Of a stretch of 41,541 bases of DNA, positions 9,001 through 19,200 are shown in pieces. A program made the translations under genes and the position numbers. Location: the NCBI GenBank assembly GCA_900769465.1, contig CAAGGT010000253.1:1-41541 (forward strand), written 5' to 3'. The notes beneath the pieces are model-generated. The model was not told the DNA's origin. It saw nothing but the letters and a program-made list of their open reading frames with translations, and made no database searches. This DNA comes from Bacteroidaceae bacterium (lineage in GTDB: Bacteria > Bacteroidota > Bacteroidia > Bacteroidales > Bacteroidaceae). Within the stretch, counting starts at the first letter, position 1, and every line of letters begins with the position of its first letter.

Positions 9001-9348
9001 AACAAGCAGATAGTCAGGAGTCGAGAATGTTATAAGAGTAACATATGAAGGTACATTAAGTTTGTACTTACCTTCAGCGTCAGTCATTGCAGTAACCCTT
9101 TTGTGTCCTGTTGCCTGAACGCGCACACCGGCCATTGGCTGGTTTGTGGCCGCATCATAGACAGTACCGGTCACGGTGCGTACATCTGCAACAGTACCCT
9201 TTTTCTCGACCTTAACAGAATTGTCTGCTACAGTGCTCTCCAACATCGGGTCCGATGCAAGAGCAGCCGATGGCATCATTAGCATCAATGCCACTGATAA
9301 TTGCATTAATTGTCGCATATACATAGTTGATTTTCTTTTTTTCATCAT
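6010..9348 (-). CDS. SusC/RagA-family TonB-dependent outer-membrane transporter (module 1)
   Basis: The 1112-residue protein has an N-terminal signal peptide (about residues 1-31), a carboxypeptidase-regulatory-like beta domain (TVTGTVYDAATNQPMAGVRV, about 57-130), a plug (MLIRGINSLNANTQPLVVVDG and AIYGARAANGVIIISTKRG), and a long beta-barrel ending in LGVKVNL with a hydrophobic final strand. It imports large ligands across the outer membrane using TonB energy, together with its SusD. The hinge after the first domain reads SDDIVITAERG and not the common DEVVVVGYG. There is no N-terminal STN signalling extension, so an anti-sigma route is unlikely. ATG at 9346-9348 is used; the next ATG, one codon on, is equally possible. 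The upstream Fas1 stop is 5 bp away. Confidence 0.93.
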   Translation of the reverse strand: MMKKRKSTMYMRQLMQLSVALMLMMPSAALASDPMLESTVADNSVKVEKKGTVADVRTVTGTVYDAATNQPMAGVRVQATGHKRVTAMTDAEGKYKLNVPSYVTLITFSTPDYLLVQKPVGKRDIINVRLYSDDFEDNYSDDIVITAERGFEEGITAAQTIDTDIQNRLGADVRTVNRSGTIGIGATMLIRGINSLNANTQPLVVVDGVIWDLQENNEAIHMGIYNNVLSAIDVNDIRDVKVLKNGAAIYGARAANGVIIISTKRGESMATRITANIFANVSLEPRTPNVLSSEDYRLYANDLIGTMNVNPNRNIPFLRSDKPVYDANGKMTSGFIYYDKYHNNTDWTDIVYREAFTQNYKINVEGGDEVAMYNFSFGYTLGNSPIKGNDFNRLNIRLNSDVLLTDNFKTRIDISYARVARELLDDGLREDATAFPLTSLGTLAAVKSPFLSPYRYATTGEISAIIDVADDYAFDVAQAAGISRPNNSLYNPMTILTKASDPHKNELEYTNMGITVAPEYKLGDFTITETFNYSLYRVSEKYYLPYPTAADDTKYHFYVSSLNGKIGNYIASFFGKEAALSSDTRVAWNKVLGAHKIDLFGGFRYTNFNFDTNSISGANSGSDTNFNVSNDLDHLDSDGDKNVWSNMSWYLSADYAFKTRYFLQLAASLESSSRFGGKAQNALKMLGVAWGFFPSVQAAWLVSSEPWFNVKAINMLKLRAGFDMTGNDAIDYLAARSYLQSVKFYDQSMGLQLGNVENDGVKWETTSRWNVGLDALFFENRLALSFDWYRSKTSDLLVQKQYQFVTGMGQYWANGGELKNMGIEATLNAKLVNGRNFKWELGASVGHYKNEVVALDEELAPIKVYDGEVVTMMGQPVGVFWGYKTDGVIASSADAEGYCTHCGAYTGTRLYQTDATGAKQYFKAGDMRFVDLTGEGCIDENDKTIIGNPNPDIYGNLFTRLSYKGISLDVNFNYSVGNDIYNYYRQQLESGSSFYNQTTAMLNRWAVDGQVTDIPAIAYGDPVGNSRFSDRWIEDGSYLRLKSVRLSYEIPITSNWLQGLTVWGAAENIYTFTKYSGMDPEFSVNNKILYQGVDAGLLPQTRSFHLGVKVNL

Positions 9349-9353
9349 ACAAA

Positions 9354-11096
9354 CTATTCTTCAGAATCGAGTACAGGTATAAGGATAATCTTGTCCACAC
9401 GGATTGATGTATCGTAGTTTATACCCTTTTTCTTTTCAGCATTGGTTGCTGCTATGGTTGCAATCTCAAGTGTAACGTTGTAGTCCTTGGCTGTACCATT
9501 GTAGTATTCACTGTATCTTGGCTCTATGACAGCTTTCTCGCCATTGGTGGTAAGGAACAGCGTATCCACTTTGAACGGATCTGAATAGAGCGGTTTTGTA
9601 CGTGTCGCTTCATAGAGCTTTATCGCACTGCCCTTACCGGGACTCTGGTTCAGTTTGATTGTAAACTTATTTGGATACATCTCTTCCTTTTTCACGAACT
9701 CGTTTGTGATGTTCTTTGGAACAATGATGAGTGCGACATGATACTTGGCCGACAACACTTTGGGTATCTTGAACTTGGCTGTTGCCGCAGCGTTATCCTT
9801 CAAGTAGCTGAAATAGTAACCTCCGGAAATCTCGGCACCAAGGAGCGCTGAATCCTTCTTGTTGATCAGGCTCTTGTAAGCCGGGAGTGACTCAACCTCG
9901 GCGGGTACGTTATCACCATAGTTCCACATTGACTGACTCTCACCCTCAAGGAAGATGGTGTCGTGCCACAGGTCAGTAGGCTTGTAAGGCATATCTGTCA
10001 CAACTTTGAAAGTACCGTTTGAAAGTTCCTTCTCGAATATTACATTCTTCTCAAGGTCTGCTATGGCAAAAAGCGGACGGTTACCCATCATGTTACGATA
10101 TGCAGGAACTGCAGAATCGGCACACTCCAGATGCTTCTGCTCGTTCACACTGTATGACATAAACTTGAGGTTATGCAGGCGCGCATAGTACTTGCGTAAC
10201 GAGTCACGCTCATGCTTGGTAGCCTCGGACATGTTTGCAAATGAGAAATCGTAATTGAAATGCGCCTCGGCCTTAGCCACCATCTCCTCCCACAACTCAT
10301 TGGTGGGAACGTAGACAATGTATGTAGAGTCCTCGTTATTGATGTTACCTACACCATTCCATGCATCAAGCCATATGTTTGTAGTTGTAAAGACAGAGTC
10401 AAGATATGTCTGCTCGCCATTGACAATGGGGCCCTTGAGGCTCTGGCCTTCGTTGAACTTGGTTACATCGTATGAGTAGAGGTATTTTGCGACAGAATCC
10501 ACGTTCGCAGCAACCTTCATATACTCCCAGATACTGTACTTATACTCCGATGGTGACGCAATCTTGTGAATAAGGCCGTTCTTTACACGTATATTGGTAT
10601 TGGCCGGATCCAACTGAATACCGGAGAACGTATAACCGGACTTGTAATCACCGGTAAAGACTGCATTCTTGCTGTTGAGAAGCAGAACAACATTGTCACT
10701 CTCAAGTGTACCGTTTGCAGGAATAAGATGGTTTGCTATGTGGGAGCCGATGAAAGAACGGAACACAACGTCGCGGTTGCTGTTACCCGTTGAATCGGCA
10801 ATGGTCTCGGCTATAATAGAATCCTTGTTGAATGTGCCGTTCACCGGTGCCCACAAGGTGTATACTCTTGAGTGATTGAACAAAGAATCGGCACACTCTG
10901 CACCACAGGCTGCAAGAACCTCTACAAAGTCCGACAAATCGGAGTCGTTCACTAGAACCTCGTACAATGTCTTGTCGGCATATGGAAGTTCGGGAGTTAC
11001 CCTTATACCCTCGTTGTCCTCACAAGAAGAACCCGCAAGCATAAAACCGAACAACATTGCACCGGCAAGAACTTTATGTTTAATTATTTTATTCAT
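9354..11096 (-). CDS. Fasciclin (Fas1)-domain lipoprotein, small (module 1)
   Basis: A 580-residue lipoprotein with lipobox LAGSSC (Cys25) followed by EDNEG, an acidic surface-export pattern. Residues about 40-190 form a Fas1 domain: it begins LYEVLVNDSDLSDFVEVL, has the central RVYTLWAPVNGTFNKD strand, and ends IRVKNGLIHKI. A second, weaker Fas1-like unit covers about 195-340 (STYIVYVPTNELWEEMV). The C-terminal 200 residues look beta-rich and are unassigned. Fas1 domains mediate adhesion. In SusCD loci they occur as accessory surface lipoproteins, presumably binding ligand near the transporter. The gene sits between SusD of module 2 (97 bp gap with a hairpin) and SusC of module 1 (5 bp gap). 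Its exact function is unknown. Confidence 0.88.
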   Translation of the reverse strand: MNKIIKHKVLAGAMLFGFMLAGSSCEDNEGIRVTPELPYADKTLYEVLVNDSDLSDFVEVLAACGAECADSLFNHSRVYTLWAPVNGTFNKDSIIAETIADSTGNSNRDVVFRSFIGSHIANHLIPANGTLESDNVVLLLNSKNAVFTGDYKSGYTFSGIQLDPANTNIRVKNGLIHKIASPSEYKYSIWEYMKVAANVDSVAKYLYSYDVTKFNEGQSLKGPIVNGEQTYLDSVFTTTNIWLDAWNGVGNINNEDSTYIVYVPTNELWEEMVAKAEAHFNYDFSFANMSEATKHERDSLRKYYARLHNLKFMSYSVNEQKHLECADSAVPAYRNMMGNRPLFAIADLEKNVIFEKELSNGTFKVVTDMPYKPTDLWHDTIFLEGESQSMWNYGDNVPAEVESLPAYKSLINKKDSALLGAEISGGYYFSYLKDNAAATAKFKIPKVLSAKYHVALIIVPKNITNEFVKKEEMYPNKFTIKLNQSPGKGSAIKLYEATRTKPLYSDPFKVDTLFLTTNGEKAVIEPRYSEYYNGTAKDYNVTLEIATIAATNAEKKKGINYDTSIRVDKIILIPVLDSEE

Positions 11097-11125
11097 ATCA
11101 TGTATATGTTTTTATTTCTTATTCC

Positions 11126-11167
11126 GGGATTGCCCATTCCCACATTATCATCCCCGAATGCAATCCC
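11126..11167 (-). other. Intra-operon RNA hairpin between SusD and Fas1
   Basis: The outer arms GGGATTGC and GCAATCCC pair perfectly, and ATTC/GAAT pairs continue inward after a one-base bulge. No T tract follows on the minus strand, so it is not a standard terminator. It could stabilise or separate the mRNAs of the two modules. It lies in the longest gap within the six-gene operon. Confidence 0.45.
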
Positions 11168-11193
11168 AATTGTAAAACACCCTTTTATACCCA

Positions 11194-12909
11194 TCAATTC
11201 ATCTCGGTTGATGAATTCTTCTTTTCGTAAGCGGGGTTCTGTTTCAAGTTTTTATTATAACGCAACTCATCAATGTGAATTGGCATGAACAAGCCGTCGA
11301 TAGTGGACATCTTGGTCTTTACAACAGCACCTGTACCACCCAACTTGTCGGCAACGAACTTGATGTTATCGGTTTTCTTTTCCCTCAACGCCAGGCGCAC
11401 AAGGTCATACCAACGCTTGCCCTCGTATGAGAGTTCAAGCAGACGCTCCTTGCGTACCAGATTCATAGAGGCATCCTTTGACAGATAACTTTCAACCTTC
11501 AAAGGATTGATAACATCAAGAGTATCCACCCTTGAACGTGTATTGATAGCCTTGACAATATCAAAAGCTGCTCTATAGTCCTGTTCGGTTGCGCTCTCAC
11601 GTGTCACCATAGCCTCGGCCATCATCAGCATCACATCGGTACGGCGATAGAGAATCCAGTTGGCATCCCAGTCATCCGACTTGCGGTAGTTGTTTGCAGG
11701 AGCATTCTTGGCAGCATACTTTGCAATACAGATATTCTGGTTGTCGGAACCACTCGCTTTGAAAGATTTGAGGTTTGTGAACGAGTATGCACGAAGGTCA
11801 TCCTCGGTGTAGTTGCTGGTCACGAAATTCTGTGGAACCATTGCATATCCGGGGTTATTCTCGGAACCAAACACCCTATACACACCCAATGCATAACCGT
11901 TTGAGGTGTTGTCGCCCTGAACCTGCAACTCGAAGATTGACTCTGACGAGTTCTTTGTACCGAAGATTGCATCGTAGGCCGAAGATATATGGCTGTTCTC
12001 CTTATCCTTTACCTCACCTGTATTCTGAATCAGGTTATACGGATACTTTTCAACCAATTTGCCCTCATTCTCCTCTTCAAGTGCCTTGTCCATATTGGCA
12101 ATCACATTTGTACAGTTTTCTATACACTCGTCGTAGTATTTCTGCACATCACCGGCCTGGACATACTTTGCATCATCCTCATAGTATGTGGCAAATGCCG
12201 CACGCCACAGGTTAACATCGGCCTTAATTGCCAAAACCGCGTTGCGTGTTATACGTCCAAGATTCTGCTGGACATTTGAGAAAGCTCCCGACTTCATTAC
12301 CATATTCTCGGCACGATTCAAATCCTCCATAATAACATTCAAGGCCTCAAGAGGATGCACCTGAACATAATCGGGAATCTCGGCATCGTTCTTTGCCGAC
12401 TTCATGGCTAATGGGATATTACGGAAAGTACGGACAAGGTAGAAGTGGCAGAGCGCACGCATTGCATACATCTCACCCATCACCACATTCAAATCACCCT
12501 CGGAAAAATCAGGGTCACGTTCCACTACCTGGGGAGCACTCTCCAACACAAGGTTGGCATAGTTGATGGCCTCATAAAAGATACCCCAACGGCAATAGCT
12601 GTTCTCATCAACGATATTCGCTTCAACGATATTCTTGATGTCTGTGTTATAGCTTGGCGGATATGTCATATTGTCAGAACGCATCTCACCCCAAACTATC
12701 GCTTTTGACACGGCATCGGAACTCAAGAGTTTAAGGTAGCTGGTCGCAAGCATACCGTTAACCTGGTCCTTTGTCTGCCAGAAGTTCTCTTCAACCACAA
12801 CGTCGGCCGGGATGATTGTCAGATAATCCGTGCAGGAACTACCCAATACACCGACAGCTACTGCTGCAGCAAGAACTGTTTTCCTATATATATTAGATAC
12901 TATTTTCAT
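11194..12909 (-). CDS. SusD/RagB-family outer-membrane lipoprotein (module 2)
   Basis: A 571-residue lipoprotein, lipobox VLGSSC (Cys26), mature start CTDYLTIIP as in many SusD proteins. The helical TPR core is shown by MYAMRALCHFYLVRTFRNIP near residue 150. The classic RagB C-terminal signature ERLLELSYEGKRWYDLVRLA lies near residue 505, and the protein ends with a P-hYxKN-type tail (RYNKNLKQNPAYEKK). It would cap the SusC encoded 12 bp upstream and bind its ligand at the cell surface. Length is typical. It is clearly divergent from the SusD of module 1, so the two transporters probably take different ligands or different sizes of one polymer. Confidence 0.95.
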   Translation of the reverse strand: MKIVSNIYRKTVLAAAVAVGVLGSSCTDYLTIIPADVVVEENFWQTKDQVNGMLATSYLKLLSSDAVSKAIVWGEMRSDNMTYPPSYNTDIKNIVEANIVDENSYCRWGIFYEAINYANLVLESAPQVVERDPDFSEGDLNVVMGEMYAMRALCHFYLVRTFRNIPLAMKSAKNDAEIPDYVQVHPLEALNVIMEDLNRAENMVMKSGAFSNVQQNLGRITRNAVLAIKADVNLWRAAFATYYEDDAKYVQAGDVQKYYDECIENCTNVIANMDKALEEENEGKLVEKYPYNLIQNTGEVKDKENSHISSAYDAIFGTKNSSESIFELQVQGDNTSNGYALGVYRVFGSENNPGYAMVPQNFVTSNYTEDDLRAYSFTNLKSFKASGSDNQNICIAKYAAKNAPANNYRKSDDWDANWILYRRTDVMLMMAEAMVTRESATEQDYRAAFDIVKAINTRSRVDTLDVINPLKVESYLSKDASMNLVRKERLLELSYEGKRWYDLVRLALREKKTDNIKFVADKLGGTGAVVKTKMSTIDGLFMPIHIDELRYNKNLKQNPAYEKKNSSTEMN

Positions 12910-12921
12910 ATTCGTGTATTT

Positions 12922-15900
12922 TTAGAAACCGAAAGACAATGAAAGTGTATACGAGCGTGGACGTGGAGTCTTTGTATTGTCGTATGCAATACCCTCGCCA
13001 CCGTTTGCAACCTCAGGCTCAAGACCTGTATACTTTGTCCAGAAGCATACGTTGTCGGCCGAAGCATAGAGGTTGAGGTTCTTCAGACCAATCTTCTTCA
13101 ACCAAGCAGGCTCGAACGAGTATGAGAGCTGTATGTATGACAGACGCACATATGATGCATCCTCTACATAACGATCGCTACCCAGATAGTTGAAGGCTGT
13201 AGAACCACCATTCACAGCACGTGGAATTTCGGTAATATCACCCTCTTTGCGCCAACGCCAGTTAACGGCAATACTCTGGTTGTCGAACGATGACATATTC
13301 TCGAATGCCATACGTGAGCTGTTAACAACGTCAACATCCCAACGGTATGTGAAAGAGGTTCTCAAAGACCATTTCTTGTAACGGAGTGTCAAACCGAAAC
13401 CTCCCTGTGCGGCAGGGTTCGAGTTACCCAAATAAACGATATCGAGCTGGTTGATTGTACCGTCGTGGTTGATATCCTCATAGATGGCATCACCACCCTT
13501 GAAATGATAGTCGTTATATGGTTTGCCTGTTTCAGTATCATAGAAGAGTACAAGTTCCTTTGGCTTGCCGTTTGCCTCGTACACAACGTTACCGTCGGCA
13601 TCACGAACGATAGGACAGGTTCCGTTGCGGCCGGCCTCTTCCTCGGCAAGAGCCTTCTCCCAGTTTTTGTAGCTATAACGGTAAACACCCTTATAACGGA
13701 AACCATAGATGGCACCGCTTGGGTTACCTATCTGTACACGTGGCAGATATTTTGAGTTCTGCGGATACTCGTAAGAACCGTTCTTCTCCTCAAGGTATGC
13801 CTCTTCAAGTTCAACGATTTCATTGAAGTTATTACCTATATTGAAATACATTGACATTGAGAAATCCTTTGCCAACTTGACATTGTTGAGGTTCATATTA
13901 AGCTCCCAACCATAGTTTTTCACAGTACCCGAGTTCTTGAACGCAAGGCTTGAATAACCGGTTGTCGATGGCAGGCGGTAGTTCGCGATGATGTTATCGT
14001 ATGTTGTACCGTGATAGTAGTTGAACGCACCTGTGAGCAAACCGTCAAAGAAACCGAAGTCCGAACCAACGTTCCACTCACGCTTGTCGGAACGACGGAG
14101 GTCGGTCAAACGGATACCGTCCATCTGGAAACCGGCCATACCCAAGTAATTGTAATTGAAGTTCGAGTAGCTGTTGAATGTAACGTTCCTGCCCGGAGCA
14201 TGACCGTCCATACCGAAACCGGGACGGATAGACAACATACTCAAATATGGTTTTGCCCACTCCATCCAGGGCTCGTCGATGATGTTCCAACGTGCCGAGA
14301 TTGAGGGGTACGCAGCCCATTTTCTGTCATCACCCATCGCTGTGTTACCCTCGCCGCGGACAGCAAGACGCAATGAATATTTTGACTTGTAAGAATAGTG
14401 GGCATCGAACACGAAGCTGACATTGCGGCTCTCCCATTTGCTTGTACCCGAGCCGTTCAGCTTGGCACCGATTGTAGAGCTGCTGATATTACCGGTAGGC
14501 AAACCCACCGCTGTAGAGTTCTGAGAGTTACCGCTTCCGGTAGACAACTCGAACTGCGCGTTCATTGTCAGGTAGTGGTCACTGCTTCCCAAATATGGTG
14601 TAAGGATAAGCTGATGGCGTGTTGTAAAACCAAGGCTCTTACTGTCATCGGCCTGTGACTTGTTCTTGTCGGTCGATGTCCAGTCATCGGTAGAGAGAGC
14701 TGCCGGGGTATATACGCTACCTGAATATGTAGAAGCGTTGAGGTTAACCATACCACGATACTTGAGCTGTGTCTCATTGTCCTCAAGACCAAGGAGGTTA
14801 TACTCGAAAGTAATCTGCGGGTTAATGCTGTAGTTTTCTGTGTGATACTGTGCCAGGTCACCGACAGCAATAGGGTTCTTGCGACCCTGCATAGCATTCT
14901 GCAACTGGTTGGGACTTGGATACTTGAGCATTGCATAGTACTCATCGGTGTTGTTGCCAAGCGAGTCCTGATTATAGATACTCATATTAGGCATCATCAG
15001 CAATGAGTTGTAAAGCAAGTCCATTGTATTGCGTCTTTGCTTTGTATATGAGAACGCAAAGTCGGCATACACTTTGATGCGTGCAGATACATAGTAGTCA
15101 AGAGCCAGACGTGAACTGAAACTGTTGAGGTTCTGACCTATCACCTGTCCGGTCTCACTTGAGTAACCACCTGAAATACGGAAAGTAGCCTTTTCACCAC
15201 CACCGCTGATGTTGAGGTTGTACTCGTTTCTATAACCATGCTTTGACACGGCATCAACCCAGTCGGTGTTGTTGTTGTAGTTCTGGAACTCGGGGAAAGT
15301 CTGGTCGTAGTTAAGCTCCGGTATATCGACACCAACCTGATTCACGTTGAAGAGAGCCTGCTTGATGAGCATTGTATAGTCGTCACCATTGAGCAGGTTG
15401 TAACCGCTCGGCGTCCATTTATCCTTGAACTTGTATGAGAAGCTCACACGTGCAGGACCACGCTTACCACGCTTTGTCTTGATCTTGATGACACCATTCG
15501 CACCACGCGAACCCCAAACGGCACAGGATGCCGCATCCTTGAGTACCTCAATCTCGGCAATATCCTCGGTGTTGATCATAAGAAGCTCGGCAAAGCTCTC
15601 GTTTGTTGCATCCTCAAAGCTGAATGAGCCCTCGTCTACCTCAAAGATGTTGTCATCGACAACGATGAGCGGTGTCGCATCAATGTCGGCACTCAATGCA
15701 GAGTTACCACGCAGACGCATCTGTGTACCTGAACCCACGTCACCGGAGTTGAACACGACGTCAAGACCGGCAATCTGTCCCTGGAGAGCCTCATCGACCG
15801 ATGCGAACGAAAGACCATCCATCTCATCCATACTGATCTTTTGGGTAGCGTGTGTCATTTCACGTTCAAGAATGTCAAGACCACCCGAACGTGAACGTTG

Positions 15901-16245
15901 CTCTGCGACAATATCCACAGTCTCAAGCATAGCATCATCTACCATCTTGATATTGAATACTGTGCGGCTACCAATTTCAATACGTTGGGTCTTGTAGCCC
16001 ACGTACGAAATCTCAAGAACGTTGCTTGTATTCTTGACAACCATCGAGAAGTTACCCTCAAAGTCGGTCACACAAGCCTCGATGATACGGTTGCTGTTGT
16101 CGCGCTCGGTGATGTTCACCATAATCAGCGGACCTTCGGAATCACTTGTAACCGTACCCGAAATTCTCGCACTCTTTTGCGCATATACGCCACTGCTTAC
16201 AAAGCAGAAAAGCACGAGCAGAAATAAATGCTTTATTTTTATCAT
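12922..16245 (-). CDS. SusC/RagA-family TonB-dependent outer-membrane transporter (module 2)
   Basis: The 1107-residue protein has a signal peptide (residues 1-22, ending VYAQ) and a carboxypeptidase-regulatory-like domain (ISGTVTSDSEGPLIMVNITE to VGYKTQRIEI). A plug follows (MRLRGNSALSADIDATPLIVVDD; AVWGSRGANGVIKIKTKRG), then a beta-barrel ending YTLSLSFGF, a canonical aromatic C-terminus. The hinge reads ETVDIVAEQRSRSGG, not the usual DEVVVVGYG. An extra stretch around residues 118-145 precedes the plug. The partner SusD follows after 12 bp, and a Fas1 lipoprotein gene ends 30 bp upstream. No STN domain is present. The ligand cannot be predicted from sequence. Confidence 0.94.
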   Translation of the reverse strand: MIKIKHLFLLVLFCFVSSGVYAQKSARISGTVTSDSEGPLIMVNITERDNSNRIIEACVTDFEGNFSMVVKNTSNVLEISYVGYKTQRIEIGSRTVFNIKMVDDAMLETVDIVAEQRSRSGGLDILEREMTHATQKISMDEMDGLSFASVDEALQGQIAGLDVVFNSGDVGSGTQMRLRGNSALSADIDATPLIVVDDNIFEVDEGSFSFEDATNESFAELLMINTEDIAEIEVLKDAASCAVWGSRGANGVIKIKTKRGKRGPARVSFSYKFKDKWTPSGYNLLNGDDYTMLIKQALFNVNQVGVDIPELNYDQTFPEFQNYNNNTDWVDAVSKHGYRNEYNLNISGGGEKATFRISGGYSSETGQVIGQNLNSFSSRLALDYYVSARIKVYADFAFSYTKQRRNTMDLLYNSLLMMPNMSIYNQDSLGNNTDEYYAMLKYPSPNQLQNAMQGRKNPIAVGDLAQYHTENYSINPQITFEYNLLGLEDNETQLKYRGMVNLNASTYSGSVYTPAALSTDDWTSTDKNKSQADDSKSLGFTTRHQLILTPYLGSSDHYLTMNAQFELSTGSGNSQNSTAVGLPTGNISSSTIGAKLNGSGTSKWESRNVSFVFDAHYSYKSKYSLRLAVRGEGNTAMGDDRKWAAYPSISARWNIIDEPWMEWAKPYLSMLSIRPGFGMDGHAPGRNVTFNSYSNFNYNYLGMAGFQMDGIRLTDLRRSDKREWNVGSDFGFFDGLLTGAFNYYHGTTYDNIIANYRLPSTTGYSSLAFKNSGTVKNYGWELNMNLNNVKLAKDFSMSMYFNIGNNFNEIVELEEAYLEEKNGSYEYPQNSKYLPRVQIGNPSGAIYGFRYKGVYRYSYKNWEKALAEEEAGRNGTCPIVRDADGNVVYEANGKPKELVLFYDTETGKPYNDYHFKGGDAIYEDINHDGTINQLDIVYLGNSNPAAQGGFGLTLRYKKWSLRTSFTYRWDVDVVNSSRMAFENMSSFDNQSIAVNWRWRKEGDITEIPRAVNGGSTAFNYLGSDRYVEDASYVRLSYIQLSYSFEPAWLKKIGLKNLNLYASADNVCFWTKYTGLEPEVANGGEGIAYDNTKTPRPRSYTLSLSFGF

Positions 16246-16275
16246 AGCTATTATGTTTTTCTACATCACCATTAG

Positions 16276-19200
16276 TTATTCAGCATCCTCGCCCGGAGCA
16301 ACTCTGCCAATTTCTACCAACTCAGTCTCGGTATTGTCGTTGTTATACCTTATCATATATATAATACCGTCAATCTCCTTGGTCTCATATTCGTATGATA
16401 TGGTCACGCCCTTGTTATCCTTTACCTCGTTGACACCAAAGCCTTCGTCGGTAACAAGTATGGGCACATTCAGTTTCCTACCGTCAACTACAACCTCTTT
16501 GGTTACAAGTTCCTCACGTGTATAGGCCCATGTCTCTTTCGCTTCGCTTTCGGTAATGTTCTTCATCAGATAACCGGCCTTGTGGATTTCCTGAACACCT
16601 TCGGCGTTGGCGAGTCTGATGTTGCCAACTTTTGCAATAAGGTAGTAGTTCCTGCCATTAACCTCGACTGCACCGGTACCGTTGACATACATTGTATCAA
16701 CGATAGCACCATTCTCGGCAAAACGTTTGAAACGTCCATCGTAACCGAACATGGACTCATTCAAAAGAGCGCCGTCGATTGGTTGCAGAACTGTATATGA
16801 CGAAGATGCGTAATTTGTAAGCTCAGCCGAAGGACCTGTACCGGCCGAAACGTAGACGTTGTCGCGGCACATAATATTCCAGTCCTTGTTCTCCTGGCCA
16901 TCAACCAACACTCTTCTCGTATTGCCAAGATTATCCTTGATAGCATATGTGTTGCCCTCGCTTGAGAGTTCAAGCTCGTAGAAGCGGTTTGTCTTCTCAT
17001 TGATAACAGCTGTTGTGAATTTCTTGCTGTAGACAGTCATACCGGTTGTAGGGTCTGTTGCCTTGATTGGTGCATTGTCAACATAAACAGAGTTATCCTG
17101 GAAGTGATACTTTGCAAAGTTGATGATAGAGCGCAACATCGAAGCTGCCTTTGCATTGTCGCCGGCATCGGCAACTTCCAGCACCTGCTCCCAAGTAGGA
17201 AGGCCTAGCTCATAGACTCTATCTATAGCCTCATTTGTTGGAGCATATACTGTATAGTGGAATATATTGAAGAAAGGTATTGTATTCTTTGTGTAAGCAG
17301 TCTTGTCCTCTGTGTTTGTATAGAAGATAGAGTAACGCTCTGCTGAATCAAGCAATGCTTTATTGTTCTTGATGTTGAATACCTTCTTCAAGATACCATT
17401 CTCGCCACTTGTAGCGTAATCCTCGCCGGGATAACACAGATTGAAGAACTTGTTGAATTTACCAAAATCGCCGGCCTGTGACTGCATATTCTCGAACACC
17501 GACCTTGTTGGAGGTGTCGGGATTGATGTAGGCAGACTGACAGCATCAAACTCACCCGGAACTGTACAGTATGTGGTACCGTTCTTCTGGTTGTTTACAC
17601 TTGAAACAGCAACAGATGTTCCTCTCTCAAGCTGCTCACCGCCATAGAACTTTATATTGTCAGGGTCTGTCGCATCAACCTTGATGGTTGCGTAACCCTT
17701 TGTCTGGAAATACTTGTTACCGGAATGGATACCGTTTTCATCATCGTGTACAATAATGAGATACTCCATCAGGTCGGTCATACGATTGGCTGCAAAACTG
17801 CCCGTACCACCGAAATACTGACCAGAAACGCTGTACTCCTGTGGTGTCAATACGTCCACAGTATCGTACGCTGGAGTTGTGGGGTCAAACTTATAGACGT
17901 CGGCCCAGAACTTCAGGTTATTGTTTGCCTTTGGCATCTTTCTGTCATAATGGAATGAGTATGCCTTTGGCGATGACGATGTCTTTGTAAGAGGATCGAA
18001 GTATACGAAATAATTGTTATCGGGGACAATGAATGTGTAGTTGGCATCCATCGCAAGCAGATAGTAGTCGTAACGCAGCTGATTGATGACCTTGAGCATA
18101 ATCTCCATATTCTCATACACAAGTGTCGGAGCCGAAACCGCCTGATATTCACCGGGACCGAATACGTTGTTCAATATATATATAACACCGTTGTTTGCAA
18201 TAACGCATTCGTCCACGTGTTCTCCCCTGATATTCATCAACTCGTTGGCATCGTCCACAATTCTGTCGAACTTGCTCAATACCGTCTTTGCGAACGAAGA
18301 CTTCATCAAATTCTTGAGGAATGGAGCAATATTCTTCTGCGGCACGCTGTCAAGCGCTGCGAGCAGGCTCTCCATATCGTTAACCTCGACACTGGGTGCA
18401 AAACGCGCCAAAAGGAAATGACCGGCGCTGTCGGGGTTTGCAAAGTATTCGTAAAGAACTTCGTCCTTGGGCACGAACATCGCCGCCATATCCTCATCCA
18501 TTGACGAAGATGCGCCAAGGTTGTTCTGGCCCGGGTCATACTCCAACAGGTCCTCGCTTGTAGGGTTGCTTGTAGCTGCAGCCAACATAGGGTGCGAGGT
18601 GTAAGATGAGGTGGTATTAGAGTAGAAATAGCGGAGTTTGAAGACACTGTCGTTTGTCTTGTAATATGCATTGAACTCCTTTGTCAGAGTCTCGTCATAA
18701 ACAGGGATACAGAAACGGTCGAGCAAGTGGCTAAAGATTCTTGTATCAGGATGCTTACGAACCTCGTCTGCCATATTCGATGGAGGCAAGAGCAGGTCAT
18801 CCATACGGTATATATAACCATTTTTGCAGGTTATGGTCATTGTATCGTCCGAGAATTCGCCCGCATCGACACCGCTTGCAACAAGTTTATTGCCAAAAAT
18901 GAAAGCATCACCATCAACAAACGTCTTTGTGACCTCGCCATTCTTCTTGAAAAGGAACTCAATGTCGGAAGCCTTGATGTTGTTCTTTCTCAGGTAATCA
19001 CCGAGGAAGTGAACCATCATAGTCCTTGAACCATCCATTGCAAGACGCATATTCTCTGTTCTGTCCTTGCCACGCAACACATCCCAATATGTGTTGTATG
19101 TAGGCCAATTCGCGTGATACTCCATTGAGTTTCCGTTCACAACAGGAATTGTGTCGATTACTCTTGAAGATGACCAACGGCGCAGACAGGTTCCTTCCTG

